The translations under genes were made by a program, and so were the position numbers. Positions 33,248 through 42,910 of a stretch of DNA of 64,000 nt are shown here, in pieces (the first letter of the stretch is position 1; each line of letters starts with the position of its first letter). This DNA comes from DASTOB01 sp035720425 (GTDB lineage: Bacteria; Chloroflexota; Limnocylindria; Limnocylindrales; CSP1-4): assembly GCA_035720425.1 (NCBI GenBank), contig DASTOB010000119.1:32674-96673 (forward strand), given 5' to 3'. The notes under the pieces are model-generated. The model did not search any database. It was not told the origin of the DNA and worked only from the letters and a program-made list of their open reading frames with translations.

Positions 33248-35703
33248 GATCGGATCCGTTCGCCGGTCGGATCCCACAGCGGCTCGCGGACCACCTCGAA
33301 GCCGATCCAGTCTCCGAACACCTCGACCTCGCCCCGCGTCCCGAACGCCGCGAGGTCGGGAGGCAGGTACGCGAACGCGATCGATCGCTCGACCGCGAAG
33401 CCGTATCCGCCGCTCGTCACCCGTCCCACGATCCGATCCGCGATCCTCACCGGCTCGTTGCCGAGCGCAACGGAACGTGGGTCGTCGAGGACGAGGCAGC
33501 GCAAGCGCTTGCGCGGCCCGGCCGCCTTGGCCGCTACGAGCGCGTCACGGCCGATGAACTCCGCCTCCTTGTCGAGCCGGACGGCGAAGCCGAGGCCGGC
33601 CTCGAACGGCGTTTCCTCCGGCGTGATGTCGGACGACCAGACCCGGTAGCCCTTTTCGAGACGGAGCGCGTCGATCGCGCGGTAGCCGCCGGCGACGAGC
33701 CCGTGGGGCCGGCCCGCTTCCCACACGAGGTCCCACAGCGCCGGCCCGTATTCGGTCGGCGGATAGAGCTCCCAGCCCAGCTCGCCAACGTACGTGACGC
33801 GCAGCGCGAGAAGCGGCACGTGCCCGATGGTGATGGCGCGCGCGGTCAGGTACGGGAACGCGGCGTCGGACACGTCGTCCGTCGTGAGCGGGGCGAGCAT
33901 CTCGCGCGCCCGCGGGCCCCACAGCCCGAAGCAGGCCATCGACGAGGTCACGTCGGTCACCGACACGCTGCCGTCGCGCGGCGCGTGGGCGCGGATCCAC
34001 CCGAGGTCGTGGTTGCCGAACGCCGTGCCGGTGACGATGAGGAAGCGGTCGCCGGCGAGCCGCGTGACGGTGAAGTCGCACTCGATCCCGCCGCGCCGAT
34101 TGAGCATCGAGGTGTACACGATCGACCCGACCGGCCGGTCGATCTCGTTCGCGCAGAGCATGTCGAGCAGGCGCAGCGCTCCCGGGCCGGCGACCTCGAT
34201 CTTGGCGAAGCTCGACTCGTCGAACAGCCCGGCGGCCCGGCGCGTCGCGAGCGCCTCCGCCCCGATGGCCGGCGACCAGTGCTCGCCGGCCCAGCCGCGC
34301 GGGCGGAGCGCCGCGAGCTCGGCCGCCGTCGTCACGCCGGCGCCGTCGGCGTTCGGATCGAACCAGTTCGGGCGTTCCCAGCCGGACTTCTCGCCGAACG
34401 ACGCGCCGAGCCCGACGAGCCGTCCGTACGTCGGCGAGACCCGCAAGGGGCGACCGGCCTGGCGCTCCTCGTTGGGGTAGTGGATGTCGTAGTACGTCTC
34501 GTAGACCTCGCGCGTGCGGGCGAGGGTGAACGCGCGGCTGCGGTACTGGGCACCGAAGCGACGGATGTCCATCTTCCACAGGTCGAGCTCCGGCTCGCCG
34601 TCGACGATCCACGACGCGACCTGTCGGCCGATCCCGCCCGCGCCGGCGATCCCGTGGGCGCAGAACCCGGCCGCCACGAAGAACCCGCGGACGTCCGACT
34701 CGCCGAGGATGAACTCGTTGTCCGGTGTGAACCCCTCCGGACCGTTGATCATCCGGTTCACCCCCGCGTCGGCGATGGCCGGGACGCGCCGCACGGCGCC
34801 GTCCATGATCTCCGCGAAACGCGGCCAATCCGGGGCGAGGAGCTTGCCGTTGAAGTCGGCCGGGATGCCGTCGAGCGACCACGGCATCGGATTCCGCTCG
34901 TACCCGCCCATGCACAGCCCGCCCACCTCCTCGCGGAAGTAGCACAGGTTGTCCGGGTCGCGCATCGTCGGCAGGTCCGGCGTGACGCCCTCGATGGGCT
35001 CGGTGAACAGGTATTCGTGGGCCATCGGGATGATCGGCACGGTGACGCCGGCAAGCCGGCCGATCTCCGGCGCGAACATGCCCCCGGCGTTGACGACGAC
35101 CTCGGCCGCGATGGTCGATCGCTCGCCGCGCCGGTCCACGTCGACGCCGGTCACCCGGCCGTCGCGCACGCCGATCCCGACGACCCGGGCCTGCGTCCGG
35201 ATGTCCACGCCGCGCGCGCGGGCGCCGGCGGCGAGCGCGTGGGCGAGTCCGGACGGATCGAGCCAGCCGTCGGTCGGCAGGAACACCGCCCCGAGGACGC
35301 CGTCGGTGGTCATGAGCGGGAAACGGGCCCGGGCCTCGTCGGCGGTGATCAGCTCGAGCGGCAGCCCGAACGTCTTGGCCCAGCCGGCCTGGCGCCGAAG
35401 CTCCTCGAACCGCGCCTTCGTCGAGGCCAGGCGGAGCGATCCCACCTCGTGCCAGGCGGGGTCGACCCCGGTCTCCTCGCGCAGGCGCCGGTACAGCTCG
35501 ACGCCGTACATCATCATCCGGGTGAGCGTGACGGTCGACCGGAGCTGGCCGACGAGCCCGGCCGAGTGGAACGTCGAGCCGGAGGTCAGCTCGGCACGAT
35601 CGACGAGGACCACGTCCGTCCAGCCGCGCTCCGCGAGGTGGTAGGCGATCGACGTGCCGCCCACGCCGCCGCCGATGATCACCGCCCGCGCGTGCTCCGC
35701 CAT
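33244..35703 (-). CDS. FAD-dependent oxidoreductase-GcvT fusion (dimethylglycine/sarcosine dehydrogenase type)
   Basis: An 819-residue two-part enzyme. Residues 5-380 form a DAO-type FAD domain with the dinucleotide site AVIIGGGVGGTSIAYHLAERG-like motif and SGSTFHSAGLVGQLRS, where the flavin contacts lie. Residues about 430-815 are a GcvT/aminomethyltransferase-like tetrahydrofolate domain (GLFDESSFAKIEVAGPGALR, TYVGELGWELYPP, EKGYRVWSSDITPEETPFEAG). Such fusions oxidise N-methyl groups and pass the carbon to THF as 5,10-methylene-THF. The substrate is unknown. A paralogue lies at 39585-42011. Confidence 0.92.
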   Translation of the reverse strand: MAEHARAVIIGGGVGGTSIAYHLAERGWTDVVLVDRAELTSGSTFHSAGLVGQLRSTVTLTRMMMYGVELYRRLREETGVDPAWHEVGSLRLASTKARFEELRRQAGWAKTFGLPLELITADEARARFPLMTTDGVLGAVFLPTDGWLDPSGLAHALAAGARARGVDIRTQARVVGIGVRDGRVTGVDVDRRGERSTIAAEVVVNAGGMFAPEIGRLAGVTVPIIPMAHEYLFTEPIEGVTPDLPTMRDPDNLCYFREEVGGLCMGGYERNPMPWSLDGIPADFNGKLLAPDWPRFAEIMDGAVRRVPAIADAGVNRMINGPEGFTPDNEFILGESDVRGFFVAAGFCAHGIAGAGGIGRQVASWIVDGEPELDLWKMDIRRFGAQYRSRAFTLARTREVYETYYDIHYPNEERQAGRPLRVSPTYGRLVGLGASFGEKSGWERPNWFDPNADGAGVTTAAELAALRPRGWAGEHWSPAIGAEALATRRAAGLFDESSFAKIEVAGPGALRLLDMLCANEIDRPVGSIVYTSMLNRRGGIECDFTVTRLAGDRFLIVTGTAFGNHDLGWIRAHAPRDGSVSVTDVTSSMACFGLWGPRAREMLAPLTTDDVSDAAFPYLTARAITIGHVPLLALRVTYVGELGWELYPPTEYGPALWDLVWEAGRPHGLVAGGYRAIDALRLEKGYRVWSSDITPEETPFEAGLGFAVRLDKEAEFIGRDALVAAKAAGPRKRLRCLVLDDPRSVALGNEPVRIADRIVGRVTSGGYGFAVERSIAFAYLPPDLAAFGTRGEVEVFGDWIGFEVVREPLWDPTGERIRS

Positions 35704-35823
35704 CCAGCTCCTCCGCGTACCCCGACGCCCGCAGCGTAGCGACTCACGGGACGCCTCCGCCGGACGTTCCCGCTGGCGTATCGTTTCGGCCCGTCACGCC
35801 GTCAGCACGGAGGGCACCCGCAG

Positions 35824-36729
35824 GTGGGACCGACCATCGACGAGATCGTCGCGTCGATCGAGGCGTGGCGCGGTTGCACGGTGACGGTCGAGCCGCTGGC
35901 CGGCGGGTTGACGAACCAGAACTGGGCGGTCACCGTCGACGGTCGGCGCCACTTCGTCCGGCTGCCGGGGGCGAACACCGGGCTGCTCGCCGTCGACCGG
36001 GCGAACGAGCTGCACAACACGCGCGCGGCGGCGACGACCGGGGTGGGTGCGCTTGTCGTCGACGCGCTGCCGGAGCACGGGGTCATCGTCCTCGACTGGA
36101 TCGACGGGGTGACGATGTCGAACGAGCGGTTCGCGGCGGACGGGATGCCGGAGCGGGTCGCCGCCTCCCTGCGGCGCCTCCACGCCGGGCCACGGTTCCT
36201 CCACGACTTCGACATGTTCCGGCTCGTCGAGTTCTACCTCCGCGTCGTCGACGAGCGCGGGATCACCGTACCTGCGGGGTACCGCGACGGCATCGCACGG
36301 ATCCCGGCGATCGAGGCGGCCCTCGCCGTCCGGCCGCTCGCGCCGGTCCCGAGTCACAACGACCTCCTGGCCGAGAACTACCTCGACGACGGGGCGGCGC
36401 TGCGGATCGTCGACTACGAGTACAGCGGCAACAACGACCCCACGTTCGAGCTCGGCAACACGTGCCAGGAGCTGGGCTGGGACGACGCGCGTATCGAGGC
36501 GCTGTGCGCCGCGTACTTCGGGTCGGCAACCGAGCACCTCGTCGCCCGGATGCGACTCCAGATGATCATGAGCGACGTGGGTTGGACGCTCTGGGCGGCC
36601 ATCCAGGCGGCGATCTCGACGATCGACTTCGACTTCTGGGGTTGGGCGGAGGAGCGCTGGGCCCGCGCCGCGGCGAAGCTCGACTCGCCCGATCTCGCCC
36701 GCTGGGTCGCCGCGGTCGGCGGCTCCTGA
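35824..36729 (+). CDS. Choline/ethanolamine-kinase-like phosphotransferase (copy 1)
   Basis: A 301-residue aminoglycoside-phosphotransferase-fold kinase from GTG 35824, with GGAGGG upstream. The substrate/ATP entry motif is LAGGLTNQNWAV, as in choline kinases (GGITNxN). The catalytic Brenner motif is SHNDLLAENYLDD and the metal motif is IVDYEYSGNNDPTFELGN. It diverges from the FAD-GcvT gene (start 35703) across about 120 bp. A bidirectional terminator follows. Choline, ethanolamine, thiamine or a related amino-alcohol may be the substrate. A second copy is at 42911-43837. Confidence 0.9.
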   Translation: MGPTIDEIVASIEAWRGCTVTVEPLAGGLTNQNWAVTVDGRRHFVRLPGANTGLLAVDRANELHNTRAAATTGVGALVVDALPEHGVIVLDWIDGVTMSNERFAADGMPERVAASLRRLHAGPRFLHDFDMFRLVEFYLRVVDERGITVPAGYRDGIARIPAIEAALAVRPLAPVPSHNDLLAENYLDDGAALRIVDYEYSGNNDPTFELGNTCQELGWDDARIEALCAAYFGSATEHLVARMRLQMIMSDVGWTLWAAIQAAISTIDFDFWGWAEERWARAAAKLDSPDLARWVAAVGGS

Positions 36730-36734
36730 GTGAA

Positions 36735-36768
36735 GAAGGACCCGGCGGCGGGGCCGACCGGGTCCTTC
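36735..36768. terminator. Hairpin terminator between convergent genes
   Basis: GAAGGACCCGG (36735-36745) pairs perfectly with CCGGGTCCTTC (36758-36768) around a 12-base loop. It lies between the plus-strand kinase and the minus-strand permease and could end both transcripts. T-runs are short on either side. Confidence 0.7.
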
Positions 36769-36790
36769 GATCGCACGATGGATCAGGCGA

Positions 36791-38452
36791 TCACTCGGGC
36801 GGAATCTCCTTGAACGCGTAGTCGACGTTGATGCCGCTCGACCGTCGCGCGAACTTCGTCACGAGGTACCAGCCGAGGGCGAAGACGAGGATCCCGGCAA
36901 CGACCTGATACGCGAGATCGCTGGTCAGGCCCAGCGCGTCGTTGGTCAGGAACATCCACAGGAAGAACACGCCGGCCACGGTCCCGATCAGGCCGACGAT
37001 CGTCACGAGCGGGATACCGGCCACGGTGTACTTCGCGCCGGGCGACGCCTCGTAGAGCGCCTTCGCGCGGAACGGCAGGAGCGCGCCGGCGAGCGCGGTC
37101 CCGACGAACACGTAGCCGCAGGCAAACGTCACGCCGAGGGTGAGCGATCCCCACGACGTCTCCGTCCCGTCGCCCCCGACCAGGACGAAGTTGTTGTAGA
37201 GGTAGATGACCGGCAGGCTCGCCACGAAGTAGATGACGTGCGCGTTGACCGGCGTGTGGAGCCGATCGGACACGCGGCTCACGAGCTCCGGCAGGACCCG
37301 GTCGAGCGACATGGCGACCATCACCCGGGTCATGCCGATGTAGCAGTTGTGGACGATCTGGTGGCCGTTGAGGATGAACCCGGCGGCGATGAGCAGGGTC
37401 ACGATCGGGTTGTTGGCGATCGCCGTGGCGAGGATGTTCGGCCACAGGTACGAACCGGCCAGCGTCGCCTCGCCGACACCGCTCCAGTACCCGGACCCGG
37501 CGACGTACAGGAACTCGCTGCCGACGGCCCGTTCCAGGACGAAGGCGAGCACCGCGAGGAGCACGCCGGTCACGATGAGCGCGCCGACGATGATGAACGC
37601 CTGGCTCCGGAAGTTGCCGGCCGACTTGATCTCGCCGTTCTGCTGGGACGAATACGTCGCCCATTGGAGCGACGTCCAGGCGATCGGCGCGATGAGCAGG
37701 GTCGCGAGCAGGCTGAACGGCGGGTTGAGATCGACCTCTGCCGCCTGGGCCGCGGCAACCGCGTCGGCGGTGAACGTCGACGAGCCGCCGATCGCGGCCG
37801 AGAACGCATCGAGGCGGCCGGCCACGTCCGCGGCCGCCGTCGTGGCGAGGACGACGAGCATCGTCGCGAACGCGACGAGGATCGCGATCCACATGACCCG
37901 CTGGAGGCGAACGTAGTTCTGGAAGCCGCTGACGAGGATGACGAGCGCGAGCCCGGCGTTGGCGACGCTCGTGATGACGATCCCCTCGGCGGTCGTGAAC
38001 CAGGTCGACACGTCGACGAGGCTCGCGTTCCCGGTCGTCGCCGCGAGCCCCAGGAAGAGTGGCGCGAAGCCGAGCGTGGCGAGGAGCCAGCCGGACAGGG
38101 CCACCCACTGGAGGATCCAGATGACGAAGCCGGAGAAGACGAGGGTGAACCCGATGCCGCCTCCGAGCACGCGGCTCTGGAACACGTAGTCACCGCCGGA
38201 GCGCGGGAGCGCCGTCGACAGCCAGACGTAGGCAAGGGCGATGGGAATCTCGAGGACCATCGCGAGGAGGATCCCCCACACGAGCTGGCCGCCCGGCAGG
38301 GCACCCGGGGCCCACAGGTAGGTCCACGGGAAGATGAGCCCCATCGTCAGGATGTTGTAGACGAACGCGGACGACGGGGACATGACGCGCACGAGACCGG
38401 ACGACTTCCGGACGAAGACCTCCGGTGTCGCCGCCACGGTGGCAGTCGCCAT
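36791..38452 (-). CDS. APC-superfamily amino acid/amine permease
   Basis: A 553-residue polytopic transporter from ATG 38452, with GAGGTG 6 bases before it. About 12-14 hydrophobic helices are visible. The first is interrupted in the APC manner (SSAFVYNILTMGLIFPWTYL), and helix 3 carries PRSGGDYVFQSRVLGGGIGF, the typical substrate-path motif. A periplasmic loop near residues 220-260 is longer than usual. APC permeases import amino acids, polyamines or amines with protons or sodium. The location between two FAD-GcvT genes suggests it brings in their substrate. Confidence 0.88.
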   Translation of the reverse strand: MATATVAATPEVFVRKSSGLVRVMSPSSAFVYNILTMGLIFPWTYLWAPGALPGGQLVWGILLAMVLEIPIALAYVWLSTALPRSGGDYVFQSRVLGGGIGFTLVFSGFVIWILQWVALSGWLLATLGFAPLFLGLAATTGNASLVDVSTWFTTAEGIVITSVANAGLALVILVSGFQNYVRLQRVMWIAILVAFATMLVVLATTAAADVAGRLDAFSAAIGGSSTFTADAVAAAQAAEVDLNPPFSLLATLLIAPIAWTSLQWATYSSQQNGEIKSAGNFRSQAFIIVGALIVTGVLLAVLAFVLERAVGSEFLYVAGSGYWSGVGEATLAGSYLWPNILATAIANNPIVTLLIAAGFILNGHQIVHNCYIGMTRVMVAMSLDRVLPELVSRVSDRLHTPVNAHVIYFVASLPVIYLYNNFVLVGGDGTETSWGSLTLGVTFACGYVFVGTALAGALLPFRAKALYEASPGAKYTVAGIPLVTIVGLIGTVAGVFFLWMFLTNDALGLTSDLAYQVVAGILVFALGWYLVTKFARRSSGINVDYAFKEIPPE

Positions 38453-38509
38453 CCGAATCACCTCAAGTCTGCGAGTTTGGACATCACGCAGCGGAATCCG
38501 TTTCCCTCG

Positions 38510-38528
38510 GCGGCCGGGTGCCGGCCGC
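38510..38528 (-). promoter_or_regulatory. Short perfect hairpin between metallophosphoesterase and permease genes
   Basis: GCGGCCGG (38510-38517) pairs with CCGGCCGC (38521-38528) with a 3-base loop, in the 119-bp gap between the two minus-strand genes. No T-tract follows on the minus strand. It may stabilise or attenuate the permease message. Confidence 0.5.
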
Positions 38529-38571
38529 TCTCCCTCCAACCGTCGCTCGATCGCACCTCCCTCGCCGGCGG

Positions 38572-39567
38572 TCAGCCGGCGGTCATCTGGTAGCTCTCCA
38601 CCGTGCCGTTGGCGATGGTCAGCAGGCAGCCACGCAGGACGCCCTCGCCGTACTCGCTGCCCGGATTGACGCACAGCGTCCGTCCCAGGCGGGCGGCGGC
38701 CTGGGACTCGTGGATGTGCCCGTGGAGTCCGAGCAGCGGCTGGAACCGCTCGATCGCCGCCCGAACGGACGTGCTCCCGGCGCCGTACAGCACGGGCTGG
38801 CCTCCCTTCACGATCTGGGACGGCGGATCCGTCGTCCAGTCGAGCATCGGGCACGTGTCGAGGGTCGAGTCGCGCGGTGGGGCGTGGAAGTTGAAGATCG
38901 CGTGGCCCGGGTCGGCCAGGCCGTCGGTGGCGCGTTCGATCATCTGCGCCAACTCCTCCTCCGGCGCCTCGCGGGGCGTGTTCCAGGGCGTCGGGTTGAC
39001 GTACGGCAGGCTGACCATCACGTGGTGCTCGTCGAGTGGCACCACCCGGTCCTCGCAGGCGACGAACGCGCGGGTCCCCTCGCGCGGCAGCGACTCCATG
39101 ACCTCGAGCAGGTCGTCGTTGCCGCCGGACACGTAGCAGCGCACGCCGGCCGGTCCCAGTCGGTCCTCCGCCAGCTCGATCCAGCGGGTCAGCCGCTCCA
39201 CGGCGAGGTCGCGCCACAGCCGGTCGACGGCGCCCTCGTCGGCCTTCGTCGCTCGGTACTCGTCCTCGTCCATCACCACGTCGTAGAAGCCGAGCGACGC
39301 GATGAGCGATCGAGCACGCTCGACGTCCGCCGCCGTCTCGAGCGTCTCGACCCGCCCGTGGATGGTGGCCCGGTGGCGACCGCTCGCCTCCCGGATGACC
39401 GGGATGGCGAGCTTGCCCATGACGTCGCCACCCATGACCAGCACGTCGGCCCCGTAGAACTCGGCCGCGCGGAGGAACTTGCGCCACGTCCGCTCCGAGC
39501 CGTGGACGTCGGTCGCGAAGAAGACCCGTGTCCCCTTCGCCCGCGGGCGCCTCCCGAACAGCGGCAC
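38572..39567 (-). CDS. Metallophosphoesterase
   Basis: A 331-residue calcineurin-type phosphoesterase from GTG 39567. The dinuclear metal motifs are in order: FATDVHGSE (DxH), LVMGGDVMGK (GD), YVSGGNDDLLE (GN-D) and LLGLHGHIHES (GHxH). It could act on a phosphomonoester, a phosphodiester or a nucleotide; the sequence does not decide. It lies 18 bases after the FAD-GcvT gene at 39585-42011 and before the APC permease, and is probably in one transcript with them. Confidence 0.9.
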   Translation of the reverse strand: MPLFGRRPRAKGTRVFFATDVHGSERTWRKFLRAAEFYGADVLVMGGDVMGKLAIPVIREASGRHRATIHGRVETLETAADVERARSLIASLGFYDVVMDEDEYRATKADEGAVDRLWRDLAVERLTRWIELAEDRLGPAGVRCYVSGGNDDLLEVMESLPREGTRAFVACEDRVVPLDEHHVMVSLPYVNPTPWNTPREAPEEELAQMIERATDGLADPGHAIFNFHAPPRDSTLDTCPMLDWTTDPPSQIVKGGQPVLYGAGSTSVRAAIERFQPLLGLHGHIHESQAAARLGRTLCVNPGSEYGEGVLRGCLLTIANGTVESYQMTAG

Positions 39568-39584
39568 GTGGGCCAGCCCTCCGC

Positions 39585-42011
39585 TCAGCCGCGCATCCGG
39601 TCGCCCGATGGGTCGACGACGGCGTCGGCCACGACCCGGGCCGGAACCCGATCGCCGAACACGTCGACGGTCAGGTCCGCTCCCTCCCCGAGGTGGGACG
39701 GAAGATACACGTATGCGACCGTGCGCAACACCGTGAATCCGTAGGCCGCGCTGCGCAGCCTCCCCACGACGTCACCCGCTGCGTCGCGGACGGCCTCACC
39801 GCCGTAGATCGGCCGATAGGCGGCGTCGTCGCCCACGAGCACGGTCCGGATCCGCCTCGCCGGCGGCCCGGCCGCGCGGCGTTCGAGGAGCGCGGCGCGG
39901 CCCATGAACTCGCCCTTGTCGACGGCCACGAGTCGGCCCAGGCCGGCCTCGTCCGGCGTGTCGAGCATGGTCAGGTCCGTGCCGTAGTAGCGGTACCCCT
40001 TCTCCATCCGGAGCGCGTCGAGGGCGCGGTAGCCGATCGGCTCGATCCGGTGGACCCGTCCCGCGGCGACGAGCGCGTCCCACACGGCGACCGCCCACGC
40101 GCGATCCATGTACAGCTCCCACCCGAGCTCACCCGCGTAGCTGATCCGGGCGGCACGGACGGGCGCCGGGCCGACGTGGAGCTCACGCGCCGTGCGCAGC
40201 GGCAGGGCGTCGTCCGTGACCGGGTCGTCGGTCGCCGTCGCCAGGACGGATCGGGCGGCCGGACCCCACAGCCCGATGCAGGCCAGCTCGTCGCTCGTGT
40301 CGCGGAGGGTGACGACCTCGCCGTTCGCGGCGTGGAGGCGCAGCCAACCCAGGTCGGAGGCGGCGTAGCCGGCACCGGTGATTACCCGAAATCGGTCCGG
40401 AGCCAGTCGGGTCACGGTGACGTCCGCGACGATGCCGGCCCGCCGATCGAGGAACTGGGTGTAGATGACCGATCCGTCCGGACGGTCGACGTCGGCCGCC
40501 GCGACGCGCTGGAGGAGCGAGCATGCGCCCGGGCCGGCCACCTCGATCTTGCCGAATGACGACAGGTCGATCAGGCCGGCCCGTTCGCGGACGGCGCGAG
40601 ACTCCTCCCCAACCCGCTCGAACCACGGCGGCTGCGTCCAGCCGTAGGCTCGCTGATCCTCGCCGGACCTTCGCCACGGCTGGCCGGGCTCGTGGTGGTC
40701 GGCCCGTTCCCAGCCATGCTTCGTGCCGAACACGGCGCCCGCGTCCTGGAGGCGCGAGTGGAGCGCCGACAGCCGTCGCGGCCGGCCCGCCTCGTCCGCG
40801 TCGTACGGGTAGCGCAGCCGGTAGTAGTAGCGGTACGCCTCGCGCGCCGCCGCCGCGGCGAAGCCGGGGTCCCGGTACGGATCGCCGAACCGCCACGCCC
40901 GATACGGGTGGACGTCGAGGTCCGGATCGCCCGCCGTCATCCACTCGGCCATCACCCGCCCGATCCCGCCGGCGCCACCGAAGCCGTTGAGCGACAGGCC
41001 CGCGGCGATCCAGAATCCGGGCACCCCCGGCCACGGCCCCAGGAGCGGGTTGGCGTCCGGCGTCATCGCGTCCGGATGGCAGATCAGGCGGATCGCCTCC
41101 GCGTCGGCGAGGAACGGGAACCGGCGGATCGCTCCGGCGAGGAGCGGCTCGAAGCGCGCCCAGTCCGGTGGCAGCGACCGGCCACCGTGTTCCCATGGGA
41201 CACCGTCGATCCAGCGCGCGGCGGGATCCTCCTCGTAGCCGCCCAGGATCATGCCGCCCGATTCGGCCTTGCCGTAGACGAGGTTGTCCGGGTCGCGGAA
41301 GCAGGCCATGTCGCGCGGCAGCTCGTGGCCGGCGACGGCGCGCAACGCGACGTGCTGGTGGTCGACCGGGGTCGACGGGAGCCACGCCCCGACCATCGCT
41401 GCCACCCTCGGCGCCCACATGCCCGCGGCGTTGACGACCGCCTCGGTCCGGATCGGGCCCGCGTCGGTGTCGACCGCCGCGACCTCGCGCCGGCGGGACA
41501 GCGCGATGCCCGTGACGCGGACGCCCGTCCGGATCGTCACGCCGAGGGCGCGAGCCGCGTCGGCCACGGCGTGCGTCGCCGCGTGCGGGTCGAGGTGGCC
41601 GTCGCCGTCGACCCACAGCCCGCCGTGCAGCGAGTCGGCGCTGATCGCCGGCATCCGCCGGCGCGCCGCGTCTGGCGACAGGAGCTCGACGTCGAGACCG
41701 AGCCCGCGGGCCCGGCTCGCGCCGCGCTGCAACTCTCCCCACTGGTCGCGGCTCGACGCGATCCGCAGGCTCCCGACGGGCTCGAACGCACCGAGCTCGC
41801 GATACAGCTCGATGCTGTAGCGACGGAGGCGCATCATCGTCGCCGACGGGTTGTACATCGTGACGAGGCCGGCCGCCTGGCTCGTCGACCCGCTCGTGAG
41901 GGGACCCTTGTCGAGGAGCACGACATCGTGCCAGCCGGCGCGGGCGAGGTGCAGCGCGATGCTGCAGCCGGTGATCCCGCCGCCGATGATCACGACCCGC
42001 GCCTGATCCAC
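39585..42011 (-). CDS. FAD-dependent oxidoreductase-GcvT fusion (second copy)
   Basis: An 808-residue protein from GTG 42011 (VDQARVVIIGGGITGCSIAL). It has the same two-part layout as 33244-35703: an N-terminal DAO-type FAD domain (LTSGSTSQAAGLVTMYN; ACFRDPDNLVYGKAE) and a C-terminal GcvT-like folate domain (GLIDLSSFGKIEVAGPGACS; SYAGELGWELYMD; EKGYRYYGTDLTMLDTPDEAG). The two paralogues differ throughout and so probably act on different N-methylated substrates or on successive steps. It diverges from the nucleotidyltransferase-like gene and leads the metallophosphoesterase-permease transcript. Confidence 0.92.
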   Translation of the reverse strand: MDQARVVIIGGGITGCSIALHLARAGWHDVVLLDKGPLTSGSTSQAAGLVTMYNPSATMMRLRRYSIELYRELGAFEPVGSLRIASSRDQWGELQRGASRARGLGLDVELLSPDAARRRMPAISADSLHGGLWVDGDGHLDPHAATHAVADAARALGVTIRTGVRVTGIALSRRREVAAVDTDAGPIRTEAVVNAAGMWAPRVAAMVGAWLPSTPVDHQHVALRAVAGHELPRDMACFRDPDNLVYGKAESGGMILGGYEEDPAARWIDGVPWEHGGRSLPPDWARFEPLLAGAIRRFPFLADAEAIRLICHPDAMTPDANPLLGPWPGVPGFWIAAGLSLNGFGGAGGIGRVMAEWMTAGDPDLDVHPYRAWRFGDPYRDPGFAAAAAREAYRYYYRLRYPYDADEAGRPRRLSALHSRLQDAGAVFGTKHGWERADHHEPGQPWRRSGEDQRAYGWTQPPWFERVGEESRAVRERAGLIDLSSFGKIEVAGPGACSLLQRVAAADVDRPDGSVIYTQFLDRRAGIVADVTVTRLAPDRFRVITGAGYAASDLGWLRLHAANGEVVTLRDTSDELACIGLWGPAARSVLATATDDPVTDDALPLRTARELHVGPAPVRAARISYAGELGWELYMDRAWAVAVWDALVAAGRVHRIEPIGYRALDALRMEKGYRYYGTDLTMLDTPDEAGLGRLVAVDKGEFMGRAALLERRAAGPPARRIRTVLVGDDAAYRPIYGGEAVRDAAGDVVGRLRSAAYGFTVLRTVAYVYLPSHLGEGADLTVDVFGDRVPARVVADAVVDPSGDRMRG

Positions 42012-42111
42012 GCGCGAACGGTAGGCGCGGCCGGCGCGTCCGGCAACCCGGTCCCGCCGGCCGGTCCCTACAATGCGCGGCACGCTCCTTGCATTCGGAG
42101 GCCCCGCGTCG

Positions 42112-42897
42112 TTGTCCCCGCGTCCGGACCAGACCGCGAACGTCCTCGACCGCGCCGTGCTCGAGCGCGAGGTGGATCGGATCGTGTCGGCCGCCGAGGC
42201 CGCGGGCGCGACCCTGCGCGTGCTCGGGTCGCTCGGCGTGTCGCTCCACTGCCCGGACGCCGCCGCCCTCCTGCCGAGCTTCGCCCGGACGTACGCGGAC
42301 ATCGACGTCGCCGGGTACCGGCGCGAGGGTCGGGTCGTGTCCGACGTGCTCGCGTCGCTCGGCTACGTCGAGGATCGGGCCCTGACCATCGCGACCGAGG
42401 GCCGGCGTGGCCTGTACGACCAGCCGTTCACCGGCGTCCATCTCGACGTCTTCTTCGACCGCCTCGAGTTCTGTCACCCGATCGCGCTCGACGGGCGGCT
42501 GGCCCGGGATCGGCCGACGATCCCGCTGGCCGAGCTGCTCCTGTCGAAGCTGCAGATCGTGAAGATCAACGAGAAGGACGTGATCGACGTGATCCTGCTT
42601 CTGCTCGATCACCCGCTCGGGTCGGACGACGCGGACACGATCGACGCCCGCCGCGTCGCCGGCCTGTGCGCGGCCGATTGGGGCCTGTGGCGCACGGTGA
42701 CCCTGAACCTCGACAAGGTGGCGGCCCTCGCTCGCGGCTACGCGCAGCTCGACGAGCGGCAGCGCGACCGCGCCGCGGCCCAGATCGCCGAACTCGGCGA
42801 GCGACTCGAGGCGGAGCCGAAGTCGTTCGCCTGGCGGGCGCGCGCACGGATCGGCGAACGGCGCCAATGGTGGACCGATGTCGAGGAAGTCCGCTGA
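42112..42897 (+). CDS. Nucleotidyltransferase-like protein
   Basis: A protein of 261 residues if started at TTG 42112, which has GGAGG 10 bases before it. The ATG at 42073 lies inside a -10-like TACAAT (42069-42074), so I prefer the later start. The N-terminal part has the nucleotidyltransferase pattern RVLGSLGVSLHCPD, then TYADIDVAGY and GVHLDVFFDRLEFCHPI. The last two would hold the metal aspartates. The C-terminal half is helical. Such proteins include minimal aminoglycoside-type and AbiEii-type enzymes, but no antitoxin partner is adjacent. It converges on the kinase at 42911 with 13 bases between the stops. Confidence 0.75.
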   Translation: MSPRPDQTANVLDRAVLEREVDRIVSAAEAAGATLRVLGSLGVSLHCPDAAALLPSFARTYADIDVAGYRREGRVVSDVLASLGYVEDRALTIATEGRRGLYDQPFTGVHLDVFFDRLEFCHPIALDGRLARDRPTIPLAELLLSKLQIVKINEKDVIDVILLLLDHPLGSDDADTIDARRVAGLCAADWGLWRTVTLNLDKVAALARGYAQLDERQRDRAAAQIAELGERLEAEPKSFAWRARARIGERRQWWTDVEEVR

Positions 42898-42910
42898 GGG
42901 AGGCCGGACC

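Noticed and set aside
42112..42897. Toxin of an AbiE-type toxin-antitoxin pair
   Set aside because: No antitoxin-type gene is adjacent; the neighbours are divergent or convergent metabolic genes.
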